NCBI GenBank assembly: GCA_963932145.1
Contig: OZ010616.1
Location: 46,383,650 to 46,447,649, forward strand
Origin: Acanthosepion lycidas
Lineage: Eukaryota; Mollusca; Cephalopoda; Sepiida; Sepiidae
Length of the DNA stretch: 64,000 nt
Direction of reading: 5' to 3'
This document shows positions 1 to 12,046 of this stretch, one piece after another. How positions within the stretch are numbered: position 1 is the first letter of the stretch; each line of letters starts with the position of its first letter. The notes beneath the pieces were generated by a model. It did not search any database. It had not been told where the DNA came from and saw nothing but the letters and a program-made list of their open reading frames with translations. The translations under genes were made by a program, and so were the position numbers.

Positions 1-851
1 TTTTTTAACTCATGGCTTGTGCAACCTATATAGAATTTTATGTTTTCGGGATTCTCAATAGATAAGATATTGCATTGGTATACTAATGATTCTGTGCAAC
101 ATTTATTTTGTAGAGGACATTTATGAGGATTTCTGCAGTTACATAATTTTTGTTTACATCTTTTTTATTTTTATAGTCTAAATTTTTGGGGTTCTCATCT
201 AAGTGTTTATTCAAGATATTAGCATTATGTTTCTTAATTTTCTAAATTTTCAGTACAGCTGTAACTTAATTTCAGTGTATTTTTATTACATACAAATATA
301 TATAAACCCATGTGTGTGTGCCCCTATGTGTATAGGTCTGGTTGTTAACTAGATGCATTTTCAGTAGTTAGCGTTATTTGGCTTTATTTAAGGTGTGCTT
401 TGTGTGCGTATGTGTTTTTTTTTTTTTTTTCACACTTTGTAAATAGAGTAGTTGTGATCTGTATATGTTGGGCATTATTTTGTTGATATTGTGCTTACTC
501 TTTTCTGGATGGATTGTGTTTGGAGTTAGTATGGGGTAGATGTTAGGCATGGTGGTTTGCGTTTGTGAAGGGGTTGCATTTTGAATAGTATTTCTTTTCA
601 TTTAAATAGCAAAATTGGTTAAAAAAAAAAAAAAAAATGGATTGCTAATTTCCTATCCAGACAATTTACAGTTTCTGCTATATAATTCCTGCCCACCTAA
701 CCATTTGATTTTGGTAATGAACTTTTCTTTTTGATCTCATTGTACTGTTTTCGTATCACACACAAAAACAAAAAGTGAGTATTCAAATTAGTTAAGACTG
801 AATAACTAAAAACAGGAGGGATTCTTACATCCATATATTTGCAAAACTTAC
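1..851. other. CDAN1 intron 18 (partial), no further exon seen
   Basis: Begins on the minus strand with the donor GTAAGT just below exon 18. I read all frames for the next conserved codanin-1 block and did not find it, so the next exon lies beyond the left edge. The stretch is AT-rich with a T run near 419-430 and an A run near 620-635. Confidence 0.6.
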
Positions 852-976
852 TTGCAATTGTCTTGCAGTTGACAATTTTGGGGAATCATCTGCTGCTACT
901 GGTGTGATTTTACGAAGTGTACTTGCTTTGGTACTTGATCCAGAGGCAAATTCAAGAAGCAGAGATTTTATTGAAC
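852..976 (-). CDS. CDAN1: CDAN1 exon 18 (residues 843-884)
   Basis: 125 nt, acceptor TGGCAG|GT, donor CAA|GTAAGT, ends in phase 0. Encodes [10 protein letters not shown], then [18 protein letters not shown], matching vertebrate 'LLASWVSGSS' and 'RKITPTTTTS'. Last exon visible. Confidence 0.9.
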
Positions 977-3265
977 CTGCCAGAAAACAAGTGATACAAT
1001 ATTAAAGCAAAGAAACAAAACTAGCATCATCAACCAATTCTCACAAATTTTTCATTTAGTATATGAAATTGATACAATATTAGAGATGGACCAACTTTTA
1101 CATAAAGTAAAACAACCAAAGTTTCTTTTAGTATTTCTCAGCATCCAATATAGATGAAACACTAATGCTTGAAGAATTATTCGATTAAACATCTTTACAA
1201 TTTCACTCATAATTTAAGATTTTAGTTGTACATATTTGCTACATAATTAAACTACACAATACAAAGCTGATAAAAAAAAAAAAAAAAAAAAAAAAGTTTC
1301 CTACTTATTCAAACGTACAGAAAAGTTTAGAAAAAAAAAAAAAATCTTACCAAGATATGGACAACATAGATAAAGTATCGACTGATCAACCAGGTCTGTA
1401 TTGTCCTGAAAGAGAATTTAACAGTATTGTCCTGAAAGAGAATTTAACACAGGAATTTAAACACAGAATCTGACCAAAACAAGAAAACTTCAATATTTAA
1501 TTTTTTTTTTTTTTTTTTTTTTTTAATATAGTGGGTAATATGCGTATGTGAAATTTGTTATGAACAGTCTTAAAATTATTTTCTTTAGAGTTATTTAACT
1601 TCAACAGGAATAGGTTGATAAGAATAAAAAGTTAAAGTGAGAATAACTAACAAGACATTCACTTGGGACTTCTAGTGGTTCAAATTCCACATTCATCAAA
1701 TTGAAAAAGGTTCCATCAGGAATGTTAGGAATCTAGAGAAAAATAAAATAAAAACACAGGCATTAAACAAACATTAATATCAAAATAATATACTTGTTTT
1801 GCCAAGTTTCTAAAGTGTCAAATTTAAGTGTATAAATAATGTCTATAAATAATGTCTTATTGCTGGCATAAAGTTATTAAAAGAGTGAAAGGGCAGATAT
1901 GGTTACAGAAAGTTGAGAAAACTATAACAGAAAAAGAAACCAAATGAAATGGTTAAGTAAAACATAGATATATAAAAACAGCCCTTGATTAAGACAAGTA
2001 AAAAGAAAAGACTGTCAACTGATCGTAGCAACAGCAATAGATTTCTTGTTTCTCGGCCGCAACTCTTGTAGCCAAATCGCAGTTCACACGATAGTCCGAC
2101 GTAACAGTCCAACACACACTGTAGAGACGACAAAATGGGGGGTCACAAATCCAACCTTCACTTCTCGCCAACAACAACGCGTGTTCGTCTCACAGCTCAA
2201 GAAAAATCATCTCCTTTTATAAGCGAAAAACAACTTCTGTTCACCGAGAGAATTTGATTGGTCACGCCATCTAGAGGAGGGAAGAACATTAGCATAGCTT
2301 CTAGTCATTGATGTAGATTTTTGCTGACTACTTTTTGGTAATTTTTCTTCGGCAGATCGCACACAAAACAAACTTTTCGGGGTACCTGATTATCTCTTTC
2401 ACTACAGATTTCTTACAGTGACACATCTGCTTAATTAGCTATCAATCTGTGCAATGTCTTTGCTGCCTGGCCTATATTGAGGTCTGTAAAGATGACTTTC
2501 CTGATATATATATATATACACACACACACTTTTTTTTTTTTTTTAAATATCAGTGTGATGCTGACGAGAGAAAAAAAAAAAAAAAAAAAAAAATACATCC
2601 AATTTAAAAGGCACTGCATAATCAGTGTGTTATGTCCAACCATGAAGGTAGGTTCCCAGTCTTATGCCAGTCACATTTAGACCTTCATTTGAAAGTTTTA
2701 GAGGCTACATTCATTAAATCTTTACAGCTTTCTTTGCAAACAGAAAGATTGTTAGGTCTTAAGATTTGCCAATGATGTATATGCATGTATGAATTGGTAT
2801 ATTATTCATTCCCCGTAACACTTGTTTTAATTGGAGTGCACACGTTTTATTTCCTTTATTTTTTTCCTACAATTTGTCATTCATTGTAAGTATACTTTTC
2901 ATTTTCCTCTCTTTGGTAAAAAAAAAAAAATGTATTTTAAATGGACATTATTATATTTATATCAAATGGATATCCAACAATGGAATCAGCAGGCTCAGTT
3001 CAAATTGGTTTATTTTATGCAAGTGCTTTCAAGAAAAGTATGAATCTACTTGCCTAAGCTTGTGGGGGAATTGCGTTTTTTTTTTTTTTTCCATTGAATT
3101 TTGTTCTGGCTGCCCTCCAAAGTCCCTACTAACAGAAATTTAAGTACCCAACATTTACATATACTTACCCCGAATAGCCACTCAATCTGGACAATAATAA
3201 ATAGCCAAGTTTTAACACAAAATCCTGATCGCAAATCTGCCCAAGATTGTCTGGAGAGAGAGAAG

Positions 3266-3299
<34 letters not shown>

Positions 3300-3677
3300 T
3301 TTTAGTCTGCAATAATATAAACTTTATAACAAAACAATGAGCTAACTGATATCATACTGGGTTTCTGTTAAAGAACATTAATAGTTTAAAAATGTTACAT
3401 TGACATCATTTGAATTTCTCAATTCATGCTACAGTGCAAAAAATCTGACCAATCAATGGTTTTACCCACCTCCCCCTATTAAGGATGCCTTATGCAAAAT
3501 TCAGAACATAAAATTCTCTAATTAGAAACAAAACAATGTTAATTTGAGTTATTGTCTGATAAACATTTTTCCTAAGATCACTTAAAGTACAAGAACAGAG
3601 AATAAAACAGTATTGTCTTCAACCAGCCATTTGTTGCTCTGTACAAAGAGTTTACAAAGTATTCCTTGACATGTTTG

Positions 3678-3714
<37 letters not shown>

Positions 3715-6700
3715 CACTTCTGATGAATGCAAACAATACTCATTAAACTTTTTCTGAATTACCTGTGAATAGAGAACATTTTCTGAAAAACTTTCTGATA
3801 ATAATCAAGCCAAGGAGACATAGAATCCATCCAACTTAAGAATTCCACCAACCAAGGAATGGTGTAACAGAGGCGTCCTTTGATAGATGCTTGCTTCAGA
3901 TAAACCAAGATATCACAAGGAGGAGAACTCTGAAAGTAAAAGAAAAAGAAAAAAGAAAAAGAAAAAAGAAAAAGAAAAAAGAAAAAGAAAAAAGAAAAAG
4001 AAAAAAGAAAAAGAAAAAAGAAAAAGAAAAAAGAAAAAGAAAAAAGAAAAAGAAAAAAGAAAAAGAAAAAAGAAAAAGAAAAAAGAAAAAGAAAAAAGAA
4101 AAAGAAAAAAGAAAAAGAAAAAAGAAAAAGAAAAAAGAAAAAGAAAAAAGAAAAAGAAAAAAGAAAAAGAAAAAAGAAAAAGAAAAAAGAAAAAGAAAAA
4201 AGAAAAAGAAAAAAGAAAAAGAAAAAAGAAAAAGAAAAAAGAAAAAGAAAAAAGAAAAAGAAAAAAGAAAAAGAAAAAAGAAAAAGAAAAAAGAAAAAGA
4301 AAAAAGAAAAAGAAAAAAGAAAAAGAAAAAAGAAAAAGAAAAAAGAAAAAGAAAAAAGAAAAAGAAAAAAGAAAAAGAAAAAAGAAAAAGAAAAAAGAAA
4401 AAGAAAAAAGAAAAAGAAAAAAGAAAAAGAAAAAAGAAAAAGAAAAAAGAAAAAGAAAAAAGAAAAAGAAAAAAGAAAAAGAAAAAAGAAAAAGAAAAAA
4501 GAAAAAGAAAAAAGAAAAAGAAAAAAGAAAAAGAAAAAAGAAAAAGAAAAAAGAAAAAGAAAAAAGAAAAAGAAAAAAGAAAAAGAAAAAAGAAAAAGAA
4601 AAAAGAAAAAGAAAAAAGAAAAAGAAAAAAGAAAAAGAAAAAAGAAAAAGAAAAAAGAAAAAGAAAAAAGAAAAAGAAAAAAGAAAAAGAAAAAAGAAAA
4701 AGAAAAAAGAAAAAGAAAAAAGAAAAAGAAAAAAGAAAAAGAAAAAAGAAAAAGAAAAAAGAAAAAGAAAAAAGAAAAAGAAAAAAGAAAAAGAAAAAAG
4801 AAAAAGAAAAAAGAAAAAGAAAAAAGAAAAAGAAAAAAGAAAAAGAAAAAAGAAAAAGAAAAAAGAAAAAGAAAAAAGAAAAAGAAAAAAGAAAAAGAAA
4901 AAAGAAAAAGAAAAAAGAAAAAGAAAAAAGAAAAAGAAAAAAGAAAAAGAAAAAAGAAAAAGAAAAAAGAAAAAGAAAAAAGAAAAAGAAAAAAGAAAAA
5001 GAAAAAAGAAAAAGAAAAAAGAAAAAGAAAAAAGAAAAAGAAAAAAGAAAAAGAAAAAAGAAAAAGAAAAAAGAAAAAGAAAAAAGAAAAAAGAAAAAAG
5101 AAAAAGAAAAAAGAAAAAGAAAAAAGAAAAAGAAAAAAGAAAAAAGAAAAAAGAAAAAGAAAAAAGTAAAAGAAAAAAGTAAAAGAAAAAAGTAAAAGAA
5201 AAAAGTAAAAGAAAAAAGTAAAAGAAAAAAGTAAAAGAAAAAAGTAAAAGAAAAAAGTAAAAGAAAAAAGTAAAAGAAAAAAGTAAAAGAAAAAAGTAAA
5301 AGAAAAAAGTAAAAGAAAAAATAAAAAGATTAAAAAAATGAATTTTATCAGAGAGTCGTTTACTCAAATGAGTAACAAAAATAATTCTAGAAGAGGACAA
5401 CTTAAATTAGTTATATTCCGAGTATCGGAAGAGATACAAGTTATGTACTTACATTATTTCTTATTTCTAAATAAGCAGGGTGTACTTCTTCTGGAAGACT
5501 ATTAATGGATTGGTATGGCAGAAAGGTTAAGAATCCAAGAAATTTTGCAAGTAAACGTAGTGTTAATAAACAAGACTTGAATTCTCTTTTGATCTGTTTA
5601 AAAAAAAAAAAAAAAAAAAAAATAAATAAATATAAATTAAATATAGTCTGTTAATATTTTAACAAGTGCATTAATGTCAAAACTAATACAAGTTAAAAAA
5701 AAAAAAAATATAGCCATATAAAATTGTTATCTTGCCTCAAATGGGGCATGGAAAAGTAGGATTATTAAAATTGAAATGCAAGAAACCTATATGTTATGGA
5801 TCTGGATTTTGTATTAGCAGTATATTCTAGTATACTAGAAATTAACACATCCAGCTTTATACACACGAATCTTTGGGAAGTGTCACTTATTTGAATCCTG
5901 CACAAGTTCATTAAATTTTGGACATGACTCCTTATTTGATACTTTTGCTTATTTTAGAGGCAAGAGTATTGCATTAACCTACCACTAAACATTTGTTCTC
6001 TACTATAGGTTTCAATGTATTCATACAAATTTCACATGAGAAAATGAAAAAGACTAAATACTTACATCACTAGAAGCATTTCCATTATCTTCATTTACAC
6101 TTTGAAGAGATACAAATTGGTATTTATCAAGCTGAAGAGAAAAATATAGTAAAAAAATTATTTTCACTATAAATTTTAGCTAAAAATCATTGGGTAACAA
6201 ACTCAAAATCAACAATTCTCTAGGAATATACTAAAAAAACAAAAAAAAACAAAAACAAAAAAAAACAAATGTATCACTTACTTCCAGTATCTTTGCTTTT
6301 AGGAGATCACTAATATGCTGATTAAATACATGATTGTTAGCAGACAGGATGAAATCATGGAAAAACTCTTGGGAACCAGTGAATGATGGTGGAGGACTTG
6401 GTCCATTTGTACTAAGAGGAATTATAAACCTCTCCTGCAATCTAAGAAAAGAAACAGTTTAAAATTTTGTAAATGAAGAAAATGTCAAAGTTAAATAAAA
6501 GTAAAAAATTGGTAGTGGATGATTTACTTTGGTATTTGACTATTTTTCAAAAAGTCTTGAATAATTTGAATTAAATAAAAATCCAATAACACAGAAGTAA
6601 CCAAATTTATTTGAATAAGGTAACTGACCCCTGACAAAAAAAAAAAAAAAAAAAAAAAAAACCCTTCATGTTTAAATTATTTCACACTATACAATTAGTT

Positions 6701-9401
6701 TTCTTTATACAACAGCAGAAAAAGATACCTTTTATATTTCTCAGGATTTGATTTTTTCAGCTGAGATATAAATGAAATGGAATCATCATCATCGTGTAAT
6801 GCCACACAATTATCTTCTTTATACATCTGTTAAAAAAAAAAAAAAAAAAAAAATGTACTCAACAACTTATGCATTTAAGAAAATTTTTTTTAGATATAAA
6901 AGCCAATATATATATATGACAATATAAAAGCCAATATATATATATATATATATGACAATATAAAAGCCAATATATATATATATATATATGACAATATAAA
7001 AGCCAATATATATATATATATATATGACAATATAAAAGCCAATATATATATATATATATATGACAATATAAAAGCCAATATATATATATATATATATGAC
7101 AATATAAAAGCCAATATATATATATATATATATGACAATATAAAAGCCAATATATATATATATATATATGACAATATAAAAGCCAATATATATATATATA
7201 TATATATGACAATATAAAAGCCAATATATATATATATATATATATGACAATATAAAAGCCAATATATATATATATATATATATGACAATATAAAAGCCAA
7301 TATATATATATATATATATGACAATATAAAAGCCAATATATATATATATATATATGACAATATAAAAGCCAATATATATATATATATATATGACAATATA
7401 AAAGCCAATATATATATATATATATATGACAATATAAAAGCCAATATATATATATATATGACAATATAAAAGCCAATATATATATATATATGACAATATA
7501 AAAGCCAATATATATATATATATGACAATATAAAAGCCAATATATATATATATATGACAATATAAAAGCCAATATATATATATATATGACAATATAAAAG
7601 CCAATATATATATATATATGACAATATAAAAGCCAATATATATATATATATATGACAATATAAAAGCCAATATATATATATATATGACAATATAAAAGCC
7701 AATATATATATATGACAATATAAAAGCCAATATATATATATGACAATATAAAAGCCAATATATATATATGACAATATAAAAGCCAATATATATATATGAC
7801 AATATAAAAGCCAATATATATATATGACAATATAAAAGCCAATATATATATATGACAATATAAAAGCCAATATATATATATATGACAATATAAAAGCCAA
7901 TATATATATGACAATATAAAAGCTCTAAAATATTTAACTTCTCTAAAATCAAAAGAATAATGAAAGCTTTAAACTTTAAAATTTCAGTCTTCAGCTTTAT
8001 TTTGAAAAAATTCAAGAAAAAAAAAAAATAAAAAAATAAAATAAAAATAAAATTTAAATATTTTGTACACAAAATGATTACAACCACATCAAAACTGCAA
8101 GTTGTTTTCTTTACTTTTTCTTTTTAGAGGAAAAGAAAATTTTTCAAGTATTTTTAAGTTTTTATACTATAACCATGAATCTTGTTCAATTGTAGACAAA
8201 TCTAAAGCAAGTTTCTAGGTTAAAATTACAATCAAGGATTCAAAAATCATGAAATGTTTTGTACACAATTTTTCTTATAAAAATACCCCATAATGAAATA
8301 TTTTTTTAAAATCATGGTAAACATTTTAGAAATAGCATAACTTGTTTTCAAATTGCAATCTATGCCACAGCACTATGTTCAAATACAGTATTAAAAAAAA
8401 AAGGGGTGGGGGGCGGTATAATGTGAATATTTGAACAATCTGAAACTAAATGATACTTACCATTATAAGCTGAGAGATGAAGAGTTTGGCCAAATGCCAG
8501 TAGTTGGCCAATTCCATATCTGGAGAAAATGTAAGATGGATTTTCTTTTCTAGAGCACCACGAAAAGTCCATTGTGGCTTCTCATGGTTATCTTTCCACT
8601 CTCTAATAAGTTCATAGAAAGAATCTCTGTAAATTGAAAAATACAAATACATTATACAGATATATAAAGGACGTAAGCTATTTTTTTCAACATCAAATCT
8701 TTATATTACATTTCTATATCCTTATATTACATTTTTTTTATTATAGCTTCATTGACACTCACATTTATTTTAGTCAAAAATATTTTATTTACCTCTAATA
8801 TTGAAGTTTTATTAGGCTAGACATGATTACTGATCATCTGGGTAAACAATTTATCAAATACTTTGTATATAAAACCTAGAAGATTAAAGCTTTTTTGAGG
8901 GTAGTGGAGATGTCTTTTTGTGACATCAAATCCAATATAACATTCAACTGTGGCTGGTGTACTTCTACAGCTTGAGTGAATAGTTTTCACTCATGTTGCT
9001 ATCACCAGATATTGCATGGACAGATTCTGGTCTTTACAAAATTTCCTACAATAAAAGAAAATGTCCCTAACAGAATATAGAGTAGTATTTTCATAAGAAA
9101 AAATATTCTGGGAGAATTAAGTTGCTTGAAAGATGGTAGAAGACAGAAAGAGCCAATACTTAAAAAATTGGTAGAAAATAAGATTTTTTTTTTTTTTTTT
9201 TTAGAAAAGCTATCTGGTTGACCCAATAAATTTAAAATTATGTATAATTACCTTTGTGCTCTGAACATAGAAAATGATTTGGGTGTTGGGAAATTATTTC
9301 GGTTATCCGTTTCTGCTTGGAATGAGACACCACCAATTGAGGACCGAGGCAAAAGAGGAGAGAGCTTAAAAAGATAAAGTTTAGGCAAAAAATAAAAATT
9401 T

Positions 9402-9441
<40 letters not shown>

Positions 9442-10280
9442 GCATGCATATGTAATCTCCCTACCTACAATATTACTTTGTAATACATTTGTTGACGTCT
9501 ACAAATTCTAAAGAGAATCATTTTGAAAAATGTAGACATTTGTTCTTTGATTTAACTATGACATAGCAAATGGAAGAATGACAACTGAAAAACAGTTGGT
9601 TATTCATCTCAAATCACTCAATGCCCATGAGGGACCCTGTCAGAAAAATTCACAAAATGTTCCTTTAAATTTATTGATCAGTCCCAAATATTAGATCTAT
9701 ATCTTTAGTTTTAAAATTAGAGCATGTTGAAATTTCACAACATTTGTGTTCTGCCAAATAAGGCATTTTAACAAACTTCTGACATTCATAGCTCCAAGGA
9801 TATTGTATGTATTGGTTTGAAATTCAAATTTTTGGGAAGCTCAGATACAGCTTGATTTTTTTCCAAATGACATACTGTTTAGTATTAGTTCAACTTATCT
9901 CACAGATCTTTCCAACTAAGTATCAGGCCAAATAATTTAGTAGATCACAACTTTACAGAGAGGAAACCTGTAAAAAATTAATTTAAGCTAAACTGAAGCA
10001 TTTCCAGTAGTCATATAACATTTCATTTTATACTTAAATGCTTGTTGCACAAAGTAAAAATCTATATAAAAATGAGAAAAGATAAACTACCACCTATGAG
10101 AGATCTAATTAATTTTATTTGGCACAATAGTATTGAAGGCTTTCATAACATGGTTAAAAAAATAAAATAAAATAAAATTTTTTTTTTTTAAATTAACCTT
10201 TTCAAAATCCCCAAGTAAGTCATTAGTGCTGACTTTTGTGTTCCACCACATTGCACATTAAGCATTTATTTTCAAAGTAC

Positions 10281-10311
<31 letters not shown>

Positions 10312-10474
10312 TTCAATGTAGCACAGAACTTTATGCACAACTGAAAATCAAATAAAATAAAAAATTATATATATTTTTATTTCTCATATTGAGAAATGAC
10401 AGGTGTACCAGAAAACTTTAAATTTTTCCCATGCTTCCAATTGGTCAAAAAACTCATGCACAGTGTGCAACACC

Positions 10475-10556
<82 letters not shown>

Positions 10557-11561
10557 CTAATTGAGTTTCTTTTACCCAGGTTTTCAGATAAGATGTTTAG
10601 CCATCTTGGCACCATTTGTATTAAGGATAATTGATAAAAAACCTTTAAATTATTCAGAAAGAGAACAGGTTAAAACCTTTTTGTGTCAGCCCCACTATAT
10701 ATCTTTTCAACTGAGAGAAGAAAGATCTTTCAGGCCTTCAATAATAGTACAAATACTCTGGCTTCCATCTTCAAAGTTCATTCAAGAACTATTTAAGGGA
10801 ACAGTGGATAAGTTTAAAAAGGAGGAAACAGTAAAGAAAACTGGATCAGGAGGTCACAACAGTAAGAGGAATCATCATTTCAACTTAAAGCGAAAAGATC
10901 CAACTCAATCCAAAAGACGTTTGGCACATGAGTTTCAGCTATGACAGTCCAAAGAGTAGTGAAAGACTCGAAAATGAAATTTTACGTAAAACCTGTGAGG
11001 TACCTTGTTATGCCAGAACATAAGTTATAAGCTTAGAATGAAGATCATAAGTTGAAAAATAATCTTCTTCACAGGATTCATACACAAACAAATACAATGG
11101 CCATATTCTGGCTTCAGATCCTCATGAGAGACAATATCACTTTCAAGTGCAAAAACTCTGCCATGGTAATGGATTTTGCCTGTGTGGCCTGATGGCAAGA
11201 ATATGCCATTAATCATGTTTGAGAAGGATGAGAGACTAACAAGAGTTTGCTGTTCAAATTTTTAAAAGATCAGGATTCTTTCTGAATATCCTGAGGCTAG
11301 AGACAATCAAAACCACACAAAAAAAAAAAAAAAAAAAAAAAACTAAGCCCTTTAAATTTACATTCCAGCAAGATGAAGCTCCTTGTCAGATGCTCAGTGA
11401 GCTCAAAAATTTCTCAGGAATGAGTTCACAAACAGGTTTTGTGTTAAGGAAACATGGTCTCTTTCATTGCCAAATTTGAATCCCTTAGACTTCAGCATCT
11501 GGAATGAACTGGTCAGAAAAGCTTGCGAGATACCCCCACAGTAACCGGCAAGCCTCCCCAC

Positions 11562-11592
<31 letters not shown>

Positions 11593-11989
11593 AACAATAA
11601 GACCTTGGTATAGAACATTGATGAAGAATTCATTAAAAAGGCTTGTGGTGCATTCAAGAAGAGGGTTGTGGATGCCATTGCCAAAGGTGGAGTAACTCTT
11701 GATGCCTAACAGCTTTGACTTGTGCCAGAATTGTTCTTAATACCAGTATTTAAGCTTCTAATCCTTAGCTATAATTAATTAATGATGAACAGGTCATTTT
11801 CATTTATGATTGACTTCATCATGAAATTTCTGTTAAGCTTGGAGAGTAATTATACATTCTTATTGTTGAAAGAGTTCAATAGCATGTTAAAAAACCCAGA
11901 GAATTCCAGCAAGATATCTTTAAACATTTCTAAGATACATGGCTAAAAGCTTAATATAACTATTGGACAATTTTGATGGTACACCCAGG

Positions 11990-12046
<57 letters not shown>

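Noticed and set aside
3887-5400. Long open frames (over 400 codons) rich in Lys/Glu/Arg or Phe/Leu/Ser
   Set aside because: They are translations of the 13-bp microsatellite in CDAN1 intron 13; lack of stops follows from the purine-only sequence.
6859-8087. Open frames of 336-406 codons with Ile/Tyr/Leu repeats, looking like membrane proteins
   Set aside because: They read through the TA-rich minisatellite in intron 9 in three frames; none continues into recognisable protein.
10431-10944. Two overlapping plus-strand frames as host genes
   Set aside because: They form the N-terminal part of the decayed mariner transposase; the first starts in the TA/GA microsatellite.
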